From Streptomyces sp. MMBL 11-1 (GTDB lineage: Bacteria > Actinomycetota > Actinomycetes > Streptomycetales > Streptomycetaceae), in assembly GCF_028622875.1 (NCBI RefSeq), contig NZ_CP117709.1:620001-684000 (forward strand): DNA of 64,000 bases, read 5' to 3'. Of this stretch, positions 36,001-43,645 are shown piece by piece (the stretch's first letter is position 1; every line of letters begins with the position of its first letter). The notes under the pieces were generated by a model that saw only the letters and a list, made by a program, of their open reading frames with translations, was not told the origin of the DNA and did no database searches. The position numbers were made by a program, and so were the translations under genes.

Positions 36001-36314
36001 TCACACCCGTCGAAAGCGGCCTGACCGCGCCGCACGTCCACGGCGGGCAGCTCGGCGTCGCCGCCGCGCAGGGTGAGTTCGGAGAACATGACGGCGTCGG
36101 CGCGCAGGGCGATGACGCTGCCCGTGCGCGGCCGGATCTCCACCGTGCCCCGTCCCTCGGCCGCGGTGAGGGTGACCCGGGTGTGGATCACCAGGTTCTC
36201 CGCGTACGTTCCGGGCCGGACGCTGATGAGCGCACCGGTACGGGCGGCGGCGAGCGCCTCACCGATCGTGGAAAAGCGGTCCGCGGGGCCGACCGACAGT
36301 ACCTGGCGCGACAC
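33003..36314 (-). CDS. eccA: EccA-like protein: beta-helix fused to two AAA+ domains
   Basis: 1,103 residues from a GTG with AAGGAGG upstream. Residues 1 to about 520 are a right-handed parallel beta-helix of some 20 coils (units such as RDCRVSNPQGAGIVI, VEDCEIVRPRGAGVRV). After a linker come two CbxX/EccA-type AAA+ domains, each with LNxLIGLENVKQQV-type or MIGLAEVKREV-type entry helices, Walker A GPPGTGKTTVARLYG (about residues 603 and 883), Walker B GGVLFIDEAYTL and a sensor Arg region. EccA proteins are cytosolic ATPases that assist ESX substrates. The beta-helix replaces the usual TPR-like N-terminus and may bind repetitive substrates. It overlaps mycP by four bases. Confidence 0.88.
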   Translation of the reverse strand: MSRQVLSVGPADRFSTIGEALAAARTGALISVRPGTYAENLVIHTRVTLTAAEGRGTVEIRPRTGSVIALRADAVMFSELTLRGGDAELPAVDVRRGQAAFDGCEIVGAAWTAMLAGGTGSLALRDCRVSNPQGAGIVITSTTPTTVESCTLEHLGTSGIVLAEQGEARVRDCTVRGARGNGLLANGETRGTVEDCDISSTDKPSIALEGDSAVSVVRTVVHDTSTGVHLSSAGRTTLEDVRVTGASGNGIALAQGADPVLRRCRVSRVRGHGVVVTDRACGTFEDCWVDGAQGAALRVAGASSPALTGLTVRDCEGAGLLLEEDSAPELDRLEVIGSSPAVAVLGGANPLLRRARLVEPAGDGIVATRDARGRVEDCEIVRPRGAGVRVASGSTLYLAGGGVSDTATCGLVVEDGGNVTVRDFRVEISGEEGVVVAAGGELTANRTSVHAPKGHGFLLREGALASLSGCEANGGAQDGFRVESTSPVSLVNCAARENEGGGLVQTAPGERLAVEGLNSVGNGKRDAWGSGSAENTDPAGSGAADAPPPDRPDGPLGALNALIGLENVKQQVGTLVNLTQLAQRREQLGMPAPPMSRHLVFAGPPGTGKTTVARLYGAILAELGSLRSGHLVEVARADLVAQVVGGTAIKTSETFQRALGGVLFIDEAYTLTSDSGNGGADFGREAVDTLLKLMEDHRDDVVVVAAGYSREMDSFLGSNPGLASRFSRTVEFENYSVPDLVAIMESMCAQHQYELGEGTAEALAAHFGAMPRDAGFGNGRAARGVFEEMVDRQAVRLSAQPQVGEHDLRLLLPDDVSATAAASAAETAAPADDPLTRLGDMIGLAEVKREVADLVNLITTARHRAAAGLPVPSLSNHLVFTGPPGTGKTTVARLYGEVLTQLGVLERGQLIEAARADLVGRYIGHTAQLTREAFERARGGVLFIDEAYTLTPRGGGADFGQEAVDTLLKLMEDHRDEVVVIVAGYTDEMERFLASNPGLSSRFPRRISFADYSSEELVTIVRAQAANMGYECGPGTGPLLKECFDAVPRDRSFGNARLARQVVESMVTRQAGRLSSLAAPTLEDLRVLLPADVTAAAPKVVPR

Positions 36315-36452
36315 GCACCAACCTCCTTGCTACGGCGGCGTCCTCGACGGACGCCCCTCTGCGCCGGGGACGCGGGTCGGCGTTCCGGCGGTGCCATCAT
36401 GCCTGCCCCGGCGCACGAGGCGCGCGGGAGCCCCGGCACCCGTGCGGTCAGG

Positions 36453-37679
36453 TCAGACGCTCCACTTCTGGTTGTCGAGACCCGTGCAGGTCCACAGGAT
36501 CAGGTAGGTCTCCGGGCCCCTGTTCCGGCTGTGGTCCGGGATGTCGACGCACTTGCCGACGGCGGTGTTGACCAGATCGTGAGCGGCGTTGAGGGCGAAC
36601 TTCTGGGCGTCCGCCCCGTTGCACCAGGCGATCTGGATGGGCGTGCCGTCGTTGAAGTTCGCGTTGGCGACGTCCAGGCACTTGTCCTTGACCCGAATCG
36701 TGCCGTCGGAGGCGAACCGCCACTTCTGGGCGTCGGCGCCGTTGCAGTCCCACATGAACAAGGGCCGGCCGTCGTTGAAGTTGTGGCCGGGGACGTCGAT
36801 GCAGCGGCCGGAGAGGTGGCTGCGGAAGGAGACGGGCCCGCTGAGGGTCACCGCGGGGGCGGCCTCGGCAGGCCGGCTCTTCGCGCCGTCGGCCTTCTCC
36901 GGCCGCGCCTGTGGGCTGTCTGCCTTCTCCGGCGGGTCCTCGGGGGCGTCGTCCGCCTTCTCCTTCGCCCCGTCCTCGTCCCCGCCCGATGCGGGGGCGG
37001 GCAGGGAAGACTGCCGCACGGGCCCGGCGGGCTTCGCCTGCTTTCCCTGCTTTCCCGCGTCGCCCCTGTCGTCGGCCGGGGGGCTGGTCCCGGGCGCGGT
37101 GACGGCGAACTCTCCCGGCGCCTCCTGGCCGCTGCCGTCCAGCACGGTCCCGGCCGCCGCCGTCGACGGCTGCTCGGGCCCCTCGTCGTCATTCCCGGCC
37201 GGCACGAGGAAGGGCACGGACACGAGGAGCGCGCCCGCGACCGCGGCCCCGGCCAGCACGGCCCTGCCCGGCCGCCCGACAGGCCCGGCCTGCGGCTGCG
37301 GCCGGTCGATGGCGGTGGCGGTCATGGTCCGTACGAGGGAGGGGAGCCGGCTCTGCGCGGCGGCGGAGGCACTGAGGCCGGGGGCGGGGCCGGTGGCGGT
37401 GGCTCCGGACCCGCCATCGGTCGTTCCGGCCCTGGGTCCGGGGACCGTGGCCCCCGGGTCGGTGACGGTGGTGTCCGCGGCCCCGGGGTTCTCCCGCTCT
37501 GCGGACGTCTCGCTCTCCGGGGCCTTCGGACCGGGCGCTACGGGCTCATCGGGCACAGCGGGAGCCGCAGGCCCCTCGGGTCCGGGGGCGGCGGCGTTCG
37601 CGACAGTCCCCTCGCTCTCGCCGCCGGGCTCCACCCGAGCGCCCTGGGAGGCGGGGGTCTGCTGGGACGAACGCGTCAC
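36453..37679 (-). CDS. Membrane-anchored ricin-type (R-type) lectin
   Basis: 408 residues: a long Pro/Ala/Gly/Glu-rich N-terminal region, one membrane helix (RAVLAGAAVAGALLVSVPFL, about 132-155), a charged low-complexity stalk, and a C-terminal ricin B lectin trefoil (about 275-408). The three trefoil units carry CIDVPGHNFNDG...QKWRF, CLDVANANFNDG...QKFAL and CVDIPDHSRNRG...QKWSV, the QxW/QxF motif. The lectin would face outward and bind glycans. The GTG start has GGGAGGAC upstream and overlaps the stop of the SseB-like gene (37676-37679), so they are co-translated. Association with the T7SS is by position only. Confidence 0.8.
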   Translation of the reverse strand: MTRSSQQTPASQGARVEPGGESEGTVANAAAPGPEGPAAPAVPDEPVAPGPKAPESETSAERENPGAADTTVTDPGATVPGPRAGTTDGGSGATATGPAPGLSASAAAQSRLPSLVRTMTATAIDRPQPQAGPVGRPGRAVLAGAAVAGALLVSVPFLVPAGNDDEGPEQPSTAAAGTVLDGSGQEAPGEFAVTAPGTSPPADDRGDAGKQGKQAKPAGPVRQSSLPAPASGGDEDGAKEKADDAPEDPPEKADSPQARPEKADGAKSRPAEAAPAVTLSGPVSFRSHLSGRCIDVPGHNFNDGRPLFMWDCNGADAQKWRFASDGTIRVKDKCLDVANANFNDGTPIQIAWCNGADAQKFALNAAHDLVNTAVGKCVDIPDHSRNRGPETYLILWTCTGLDNQKWSV

Positions 37680-38377
37680 GGGGTCCTCCCTGTGGTTGGG
37701 GGGCGGGGGTCGGCCGAGCTGTGGCCGTCCGGCCCGCTCACGGGTCCGAGAAGGCTGTCGGCCGGGACGAGCAGCGGAGCCGCGGCCCCGGCGTTGACCA
37801 TCAACAGGACGTCGGTAGCCCTCAACGACCTGGCCAACTCCCTGGCGCGAAGGCTGTCATGGTGAAGTGCCGGGGACATGAATTCATGAGTGGGCGAGGT
37901 GAACAACAACATCACCGGGGACCCGTCCCGCCCGGCCGCCGTGAGCGGACCGCCGTCCGGCCCGCGCACGACGGTGATCTCCGCCTCCGCGAGGGCCTCC
38001 AGCGCCGCGTCCACCGAGCCGTACCCGGTAGCGGCACGCTGGGCTGCCGCGTCCACCGGATCAGTGGGCTCCGGCCACCCGAGAACCCGGGCCGAGGGCC
38101 GGTACGCCGGGTTGGCGCGGTACTCCCCGACGCCCCCGTCCTCGTCCGACCGCCACTCCCCCAGCACAGCCCACTGGGGCGGCGTCCGCTCCTCGGCCCA
38201 CTCCGGGTCGACGATCCCGACCCAGTGCCCCGGCGCCCGCCGGGCTGCGTCCTTCACGGCATCGGGCACCACGGAGGCGTCGACCACCTCGGCCGAGCCG
38301 GTCGCTCCAGGGGCACCGGAAACGCCGAACGGAACATCCTGTCCACCCACTTGCCGCTCTCCGGGCCGTATCTCCAC
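37676..38377 (-). CDS. T7SS-associated protein with SseB-like domain
   Basis: 233 residues. The first half has HWVGIVDPEWAEERTPPQWA and GEWRSDEDGGVGEYRANPAY, which I recognise from actinobacterial proteins annotated as type VII secretion system-associated. The second half resembles the SseB N-terminal domain (AALEALAEAEITVVRGPDGG, then VMLLFTSPTHEF). No membrane segment. The start is unsure: GTG 38377 has a poor ribosome site, and a GTG near 38350 with GGAG eight bases upstream is a good alternative. It is coupled to the ricin-type lectin gene. Confidence 0.7.
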   Translation of the reverse strand: MEIRPGERQVGGQDVPFGVSGAPGATGSAEVVDASVVPDAVKDAARRAPGHWVGIVDPEWAEERTPPQWAVLGEWRSDEDGGVGEYRANPAYRPSARVLGWPEPTDPVDAAAQRAATGYGSVDAALEALAEAEITVVRGPDGGPLTAAGRDGSPVMLLFTSPTHEFMSPALHHDSLRARELARSLRATDVLLMVNAGAAAPLLVPADSLLGPVSGPDGHSSADPRPPTTGRTP

Positions 38378-38661
38378 CTGAACTCTTTACTCCGTACGCG
38401 TTCTTGAGCGCCGAAGGGCATGCGCTCGCCGCCGAAAGCGATCAGATCGGGGAGCCATCAGGATGTCACAGGAGCACCGCCCACGGGACTCGGCCGGAGG
38501 TCCGTTTCGGGCTCCCACATGCCCGTTTGCTGCCCGGGCCGAGAACTTTCCGGGACCAGTGAGGCGTGGGAGGACAAAGCGCCGAGGAAGTTCGGGGCTC
38601 GATCACACCGCCGCCCTCATCACCGGCTACCTTGGGCGCGCCACCGAGGAGGAATCACCGC
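38378..38661. promoter_or_regulatory. Divergent promoter region between the two lectin units
   Basis: 284 bp separating the minus-strand SseB-like/ricin-lectin unit from the plus-strand bulb-type lectin. TACCTT at about 38629 could be a -10 for the plus-strand gene, and GAGGAGG at 38646-38652 is its ribosome site. No confident -35. Confidence 0.4.
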
Positions 38662-39660
38662 ATGTCCCCCGAGCACCCCACCCCCGGCGCCACCACCGCG
38701 GCAGCCACCGCCCGCGCGGAGGAGTCCAGCTCCCCGCCCCCCACCACACCTGCGGCACCGACGCATACCCCTGCCCCCGCCACCGGGGCGGAGCCCGCCA
38801 CGACGCCGGCCGGAGAGCAGGCCGCCGCGTCCGAGCCCTCGGCCACGGCGAAACCGGCCGAGGAGCCGGAAGCACCCGAGGCCCGCGCCGAGGGACACGG
38901 AGTGGCAGCCGCCATCGGCACGACGCCGGAGACCCGGACCGTCACGGCTGTCGACAGGGGACGCCCCCGCACACCGGTCCTGGCGGGTGCCGCGTTCATC
39001 GGGGCCGCCCTGGTCGCGATACCCGTGCTGTTGATGGGCAGCGCGAACGACGACGAGCCCCGTGACACCGCCACAACCCCGGTCGCGGGGAGCGCCGACA
39101 CGGTCCTCAACCCCGCCTCGGCCCCGGCCGCCCTGGACGACTACGTGGCGGCGAAGCCCACCCCGTCCCCGACGGAACGGGCGAAGGCCGCCCCGGCGAA
39201 GACCGCGGCCGCACCCGTGGCACCCGCACCCATGCCGAAGTCCGGCACGAGCGCCCCCGCCGAAAAGCCGAAAGCCTCACCGAAGCCGAAGCCGAAAGCG
39301 AAGCCGACGCCGAAGCCGAAGGTTGCCCCGAAGCCGAACTGGGGCTCCCAGACGGTCTCCGCGACCAGCTCCATCGGGGTCGGCCAGTCCTGGGCCACCA
39401 ACCGCATCCGCATGACGATGCAGCCGGACGGCAACCTCGTCGTCTACAACGAGCAGAACAAACCGATCTGGGCCGCCATGACTTTCGGCGAGAACCACCG
39501 GGCCATCTTCCAGCCCGACGGCAACCTGGTCATCCACAACGGCGACGACCGAGCCATCTGGGCCTCCAAGACGCACGACTTCGGCGGCGCCCGGATGGTC
39601 CTGAGGCCCGACGCCAAGGTGGTCATCGTGCACAACGGCAGGGTGGTCTGGTCGACCTGA
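38662..39660 (+). CDS. Membrane-anchored bulb-type (mannose-binding) lectin
   Basis: 332 residues from ATG 38662 with GAGGAGG nine bases upstream. Ala/Pro/Glu-rich cytosolic region, one membrane helix (PVLAGAAFIGAALVAIPVLL, about 105-125), a Lys/Pro-rich stalk (KASPKPKPKAKPTPKPKVAP) and a C-terminal B-lectin domain. The mannose-site motif QxDxNxVxY appears as MQPDGNLVVYNE and FQPDGNLVIHNG; the third repeat is degenerate (LRPDAKVVIVHNG). Same architecture as the ricin-type lectin across the divergent promoter, with a different sugar-binding fold. Confidence 0.82.
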   Translation: MSPEHPTPGATTAAATARAEESSSPPPTTPAAPTHTPAPATGAEPATTPAGEQAAASEPSATAKPAEEPEAPEARAEGHGVAAAIGTTPETRTVTAVDRGRPRTPVLAGAAFIGAALVAIPVLLMGSANDDEPRDTATTPVAGSADTVLNPASAPAALDDYVAAKPTPSPTERAKAAPAKTAAAPVAPAPMPKSGTSAPAEKPKASPKPKPKAKPTPKPKVAPKPNWGSQTVSATSSIGVGQSWATNRIRMTMQPDGNLVVYNEQNKPIWAAMTFGENHRAIFQPDGNLVIHNGDDRAIWASKTHDFGGARMVLRPDAKVVIVHNGRVVWST

Positions 39661-39724
39661 CCGGCGCGGCGTACATCGGAACCCGGCGGACCGCAGACGA
39701 CCGGACGGGCCGCGGAGCTGCCCT

Positions 39725-39781
39725 ACCCGAGAAAGCTCAGCCGCACCTGACGCTCCGGGTTGTCCCGGTTCGTGTCCACCA
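39725..39781 (-). pseudogene. Displaced 3' end of yjbQ
   Basis: The minus strand encodes ...RQVRLSFLG followed by a TAG stop, in register with the C-terminus of the intact yjbQ copy at 45930-46352 (...RQVRLSFLS, TGA). It is the original end of that gene, cut off by integration of the element. Confidence 0.8.
39733..39781. repeat. Left 49-bp direct repeat (attL-like)
   Basis: Begins AAGCTCAGCCGCACCTGACG and is identical over 49 bp to 45941-45989. Sequence on both sides differs completely. Confidence 0.88.
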
Positions 39782-40143
39782 AACTCCGTTAAGGCAACCC
39801 CGAGGATAGCCCTCGCCTGTCGGCTTCGGCGATAGAAGCCATGGGCGGCGCGCGCAGGGGCGGGTGGCCTCGTTGCCCTCGTCAGCCCCCTCACCTCCAC
39901 TGAGGAGCGCATCGCCGCGCGACGAGAGACCCGGGACGTGCGCCGCGAAGACCGGAAGCGGAGCAGGAACTGCTGCGTCAGGAGTTCGCCCCGATCGGAG
40001 AACCCACACGGCGCAGGCAAAGGCCGAGGTCGCAGAGCGACCTCGGCCTCGGCGGGAACCGACGGGGTACCGCGGAACCCGGTTCGTCCTGCCGAGTGCA
40101 GGTCGTACCGGTCGACGTCGAGACAGTGTCAGACCCACCGGCC
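39782..40143. other. Gene-poor left end of the element
   Basis: About 360 bp with no supported gene. A short inverted repeat CGAGGTCGC / GCGACCTCG occurs near 40027-40047. The frame around 39900-40000 reads like an Arg/Glu-rich helix but has no clear start or end; it may be a gene remnant. Confidence 0.4.
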
Positions 40144-40335
40144 ATGATGAGCACCATGCCGACCACGATGCAGAGCTACGCCCTCACCTGTACCGATGCA
40201 GCTGGGAAACATCGAGCGTCTTCCGTCGCCTACGACAAGGGCAGTGCCAACGGCCGCAAGGACGGCCTCGAAGCTGCCGGTGCCACCGACGTCACCATCG
40301 TGCTCATCCGCCCGGGAGAACTCCCTCGGCCCTGA
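40144..40335 (+). CDS. Small conserved-looking protein of unknown function
   Basis: 63 residues (MMSTMPTTMQSYALTCTDAA...). The body SSVAYDKGSANGRKDGLEAA, then GATDVTIVLIRPGEL, looks like a compact alpha/beta protein; similar 60-residue ORFs occur in Streptomyces. The start is not fixed: ATGs at 40144, 40147 and 40156 are all possible and none has a good ribosome site. It is followed by two strong hairpins, which supports a real transcript. Confidence 0.5.
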   Translation: MMSTMPTTMQSYALTCTDAAGKHRASSVAYDKGSANGRKDGLEAAGATDVTIVLIRPGELPRP

Positions 40336-40380
40336 TTCCGGGCAGTCGCGAAGCCTCCAGTGGAAAGCCTGGAGGAGCGG

Positions 40381-40418
40381 CAGGCCCTGTCCGCAGCGGG
40401 GGGCGCGGGCAGGGCCTG
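40381..40418. terminator. Strong hairpin after the small ORF
   Basis: A 14-bp stem (CAGGCCCTGTCCGC / GCGGGCAGGGCCTG, one G-U pair) with a 10-base loop. A second hairpin, CCTCCAG / CTGGAGG, sits just before it at 40354-40375. Confidence 0.7.
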
Positions 40419-40656
40419 AGAAGGAAGACAACAGCTGGCTGACGCAGTGGGCGCGAATCGAGCCCTCACGCCTGGAGCGGACACCGTGGCAGGGTGACCG
40501 TCAGCGGGAACACAGATGCAGATTGGCTGCGCCGACCTCACCGGGTCCACGGCGCCCGGGTCAGCTTGGATACGAGCCGGTCTCGGACGCCTGGATCTCA
40601 CCGGCATCGAGTGTGCCGCGGCTCCCCCTGGGGGACCGTGGTTCGACCGAGGGGAA

Positions 40657-41040
40657 TCAGCCGCAACCGCCCTTCTGCAGCGAGCTGAACTTGTCGTTTT
40701 GTGAGGGGAACCGGTCGGGCAGGTTCGTCTGAGCGCCAGGGTAGACGGTGAAGCAGCCTGAGCCGTAGTTGTAACCGTCGTACAGGGCCCACTGGTCCCC
40801 GCTGCGGTTCCAGTACGAGGAGGTCCGGTTGTCCATGGACTGGCCTCGCAGGTCCGGCGACCCGGAGCGGAACCAGGCGATCGTCCCGGTTCCGTTGACC
40901 CCGTCGAAGATGCAGAAGGAACCGCTGGGGCAGCGGTCCCACCCGGCTGCCGGGACGGCCGATGCTGGCTGCGCCGAAGTCGTGCCAAGAGCGAGGACGA
41001 GGGCGGCTGCGGAACCGAGCGTCGCAAGCTTCACGTGCAT
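40657..41040 (-). CDS. Secreted peptidase inhibitor family I36-like protein
   Basis: 127 residues from ATG 41040 with GGAGGAAA upstream. Signal peptide (KLATLGSAAALVLALGTTSA, cut near ASA) and a mature domain with CPSGSFCIFDGVNGTG, SPDLRG and DNRTSSYWNRSGDQWALYDG, then SGCFTVYPGAQ. This is the beta/gamma-crystallin-like fold of the I36 family (SMI metalloprotease inhibitor) with conserved Cys pairs. Expected to be exported. It is followed on the same strand side by another small secreted protein gene upstream, 62 bp away. Confidence 0.75.
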   Translation of the reverse strand: MHVKLATLGSAAALVLALGTTSAQPASAVPAAGWDRCPSGSFCIFDGVNGTGTIAWFRSGSPDLRGQSMDNRTSSYWNRSGDQWALYDGYNYGSGCFTVYPGAQTNLPDRFPSQNDKFSSLQKGGCG

Positions 41041-41102
41041 TGCGTTTCCTCCGATAGGCGATGTCCGGTAGGACATCGGGGCGGTGTGCGGGTCTGAGGG
41101 TG

Positions 41103-41414
41103 TTACGGCCTGCAGTTCTCGCCTCCGGCGTATTTGGAGCTGCTGATGAACCAGGTCGGGCCCAGGGTGTAGGTGGAGTAGGCCGCCACACACTGGTAAC
41201 TCTTGCTGGCGCCCAGCGCCCAGGTCTCGATCAGGTGACTGAAGTTTCCGCAGTTCCTCCACACCGCCCGACCACCGTAGTTGTCGTTGTAGCCACAGTT
41301 CGGCTCGGCGGCTGCCGTGGGCCGTTCCGCCGCTTGTACTGATGCAGGCATCAGCACGAGGCTGGACAGAGCCAGTCCCAGCGCCGCAGCGGTGACCGGT
41401 AGTTTCCGGAGCAT
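41103..41414 (-). CDS. Small secreted cysteine-containing protein
   Basis: 103 residues with a signal peptide (MLRKLPVTAAALGLALSSLV... AQA near residue 29) and a mature part of about 75 residues with four Cys (NCGYNDNYGG, WRNCGNFSH, SYQCVAAYS, GENCRP), likely two disulfides. AAAGGAA precedes the ATG. It is encoded just upstream of the I36-like gene on the same strand, so the two are probably co-transcribed exported proteins. Family unknown to me. Confidence 0.65.
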   Translation of the reverse strand: MLRKLPVTAAALGLALSSLVLMPASVQAAERPTAAAEPNCGYNDNYGGRAVWRNCGNFSHLIETWALGASKSYQCVAAYSTYTLGPTWFISSSKYAGGENCRP

Positions 41415-41647
41415 CGCATGTTTCCTTTCCGGTTCCGTCCTGACCCTCCGGTTGAGGGGCAGGCGGCTGTCACCGTGGCACCGCCTGGATGGCTGTCGCC
41501 ATCGTTTCAGGTAGTGCTGAAAGGATGGCCCCGCCTGCGGGGATCACGTATGGCGTCGTGCGAGGGCAGATCGGCCGCCGCGTCGATGCCGGGGGCACCG
41601 GGAAGACTGGAGAGGTCGGAGGCGGCAGTGCGAAGGGGGCGGGGGCC

Positions 41648-42808
41648 GTGAAACGCATTCATTTCACTGCGGAGGATCTCGCACGGACCAGGGTGGCCGT
41701 ATCCCTCGGAGTGGCGGCAGAGACGTTCGACAGTGTGAGGCTGCTTTCGGTAAGCACGGGTACTCCGGACCTGGCACCGTTCCTACGGTGGCGGGCTGCA
41801 GTTGGCGGTCGGCTGGGTGAACAGGTAGCGCCGTTAGCTGCGTTGATGCCCGGGCACGGACCGGTAGTCGACGCGATGAGCCTGATGGGAAACACGGCGG
41901 ACCTCGACGAGGCGGTGGAGAACTTCCTGGCGGCTCCGCGGGATCTGCTGCGCGCGGAGCTGGAGAACCTCCGTATCGGGCCCGCCCACCGCAACTGGGC
42001 TCGGAAGCTGGCGGATGGCGACCGCGAGGCCCGGCTCCAGGTGGCTACGGCGCTGCGGACATGTCACGCGGTGACCGTCGCGCCGTACTGGCCACGCCTG
42101 CGCAGGTTCCTCGCCTCCGTGCGGGAAAGGCACGTGGGAGCGATGGGCGAGGGCGGGACCGAGCGGTTGCTGGAGTCGCTCGATCCGGCCCTGGTGCGCT
42201 GGCGGCCGCCGGTGCTCGAAGTCCACCACAGCCGCGAGGCCGATGTGGTCTTGGGCGGACGCGGCTTGGTCATCTCCTCGGCCGTGTTCTCGTCGCACCA
42301 AGCCGAAGTGCTGGCCTGCCCCGGGGACTCGGCGCAGGCACCGGTCCTTGCCCTGCCCGCCTTCGGGGCAGATCCGCCGCCGGCGTACCTGTGGAGCGTC
42401 GGTGACACAGAGGGCCGACCGCTGGAGGAGCTGCTGGGCCGCACGCGGACAGCGGTGCTCGAAGCGCTGGCGGACGGTTGCTCTTCCACCGGATGCAGCA
42501 CCACTGACCTGGCTCGCCGGGTACGCGTATCTGCCAGCTCCGTGAGCCAGCACGCGACCGTGCTCCGCAGAGCCGGCCTGATCACCACCGGCCGCGACGG
42601 AAAGGCCGTCCGCCACACGCTGACCACGCTCGGCGCAGCACTGCTGGAATCCGGTATCCCCCACCGGCTCCGCGACACGGTCGACCCGACCGGCACCCTC
42701 GACTTCGCTGCCCTGCCAGATCCGGGGGAAGCTGCTAGGCCGTGTGTCAAAAGTGGATCTTGGACTGTGGATGATCACGGTCATGGGTCGGGGAGATCTC
42801 ACAGATGA
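41648..42808 (+). CDS. ArsR-like winged-helix transcriptional regulator, 3' end altered
   Basis: About 386 residues from GTG 41648 (VKRIHFTAEDLARTRV, the usual start of this Streptomyces family); the frame is open upstream without a ribosome site. The large N-terminal region has no known domain name. Residues about 275-345 are a winged helix (RTAVLEALADGCSS, DLARRVRVSASSVSQHATVL, RRAGLITTGRDGKAVRHTLT). The end after LPDPGEA runs into sequence belonging to an IS5-type element, so the last 20 or so residues are probably not native. The regulator may still work. Confidence 0.72.
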   Translation: MKRIHFTAEDLARTRVAVSLGVAAETFDSVRLLSVSTGTPDLAPFLRWRAAVGGRLGEQVAPLAALMPGHGPVVDAMSLMGNTADLDEAVENFLAAPRDLLRAELENLRIGPAHRNWARKLADGDREARLQVATALRTCHAVTVAPYWPRLRRFLASVRERHVGAMGEGGTERLLESLDPALVRWRPPVLEVHHSREADVVLGGRGLVISSAVFSSHQAEVLACPGDSAQAPVLALPAFGADPPPAYLWSVGDTEGRPLEELLGRTRTAVLEALADGCSSTGCSTTDLARRVRVSASSVSQHATVLRRAGLITTGRDGKAVRHTLTTLGAALLESGIPHRLRDTVDPTGTLDFAALPDPGEAARPCVKSGSWTVDDHGHGSGRSHR

Positions 42809-43007
42809 GCAGTGGGCGCTGCTGGAGCCTCTGCTGCCGAGGGGCACGAGGGCGGGGGCCCCGCCGGTCTGGTCTCGGCGGCGGTTGATCGACGGCATAC
42901 GGTTCCGGGTCCGGACCGGTGTTCCGTGGCGGGACGTACCCGTCGAGTACGGGCCATGGGGTCGGGTCTACGACCTGTTCCGCCGCTGGCAGCGCAACGG
43001 GCCTTCT
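42783..43007 (+). pseudogene. IS5-family transposase, 5' fragment
   Basis: MGRGDLTDEQWALLEPLLPR, then RRLIDGIRFRVRTGVPWRDV and YGPWGRVYDLFRRWQRNG, is the N-terminal DUF4096-type domain of IS5/IS4-type transposases. The match stops abruptly after about 75 residues; the catalytic DDE part is missing. The sequence before its start, overlapping the regulator's 3' end, is probably the IS terminus. Confidence 0.8.
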
Positions 43008-43099
43008 TGCGGCCGATCGCGTAGTGAGCGGCAGGCGGGTCGAGGAACACCGGCGGTGCACACGCCCGCCCTGCTGGTGTTGCGTAACCTCTCCGGTGC

Positions 43100-43645
43100 T
43101 CAGCCGGAGAGCGAGCCTGGCTCGGGGCGCCGTCGTTGCCCCTCAGGGGTGAAGGTGAGGGCTTCATCAAAGGGTGTGTCTGCGAAGCGGACAGCAAGCA
43201 GAATCGGTTCGTCGAGCTCGTGCCATGTGGACTTGGCTGCAGTGGTGCTGCCATTCCAGAGATGGAAGAAGACCATGGGCTCTTCGGGGTCCTCTCCCAG
43301 GTAGCCGGCGTCAACAAGGCCCTTCGGGCGCCACAGAGCGGCCATCAGCAACCAGAGCCCCCGGTCCTCGGTCATACTCGGCGGCCACTGCCCCGAAAGC
43401 GCACCCGACTTGAGGTCGCGAAGCTCGATCTGCTGCGGCCGCGGCAGTGCCGCGTCGAGCGCGTCCACGGCCGTCACGTCGCCGTCCATGACGACGTCGT
43501 ACAGCAGGTCCCACACGTCGTCCGGCTCCTGTCGGGCGAGATCGTCGTCACCGAGGAAGGACTGTCGTCGCAGGTACGCCGAGCGGCCACCGGGTCCGTC
43601 ATCTCGTACACCCCGACAGGCTATCCGCACGATCTGACAATCCAT
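43100..43645 (-). CDS. Hypothetical protein between two IS remnants
   Basis: 181 residues at most; the start is uncertain, with ATG 43645 lacking a ribosome site and an in-frame ATG at about 43492 possible. The body is acidic and globular looking: EPDDVWDLLYDVVMDGDVTA, RPQQIELRDLKSGALSGQWP, LWLLMAALWRPKGLVDAGYL, EPMVFFHLWNGST. No membrane or signal segment and no family I recognise. Trapped between IS5-type and IS3-type fragments. It could be an immunity-like or regulatory accessory protein, but nothing in the sequence proves that. Confidence 0.5.
   Translation of the reverse strand: MDCQIVRIACRGVRDDGPGGRSAYLRRQSFLGDDDLARQEPDDVWDLLYDVVMDGDVTAVDALDAALPRPQQIELRDLKSGALSGQWPPSMTEDRGLWLLMAALWRPKGLVDAGYLGEDPEEPMVFFHLWNGSTTAAKSTWHELDEPILLAVRFADTPFDEALTFTPEGQRRRPEPGSLSG

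Noticed and set aside
39800..40140. Integrase or excisionase gene at the left end of the element
   Set aside because: No frame shows tyrosine (RHRY) or serine recombinase motifs; the Arg/Glu-rich stretch is too short and has no start.
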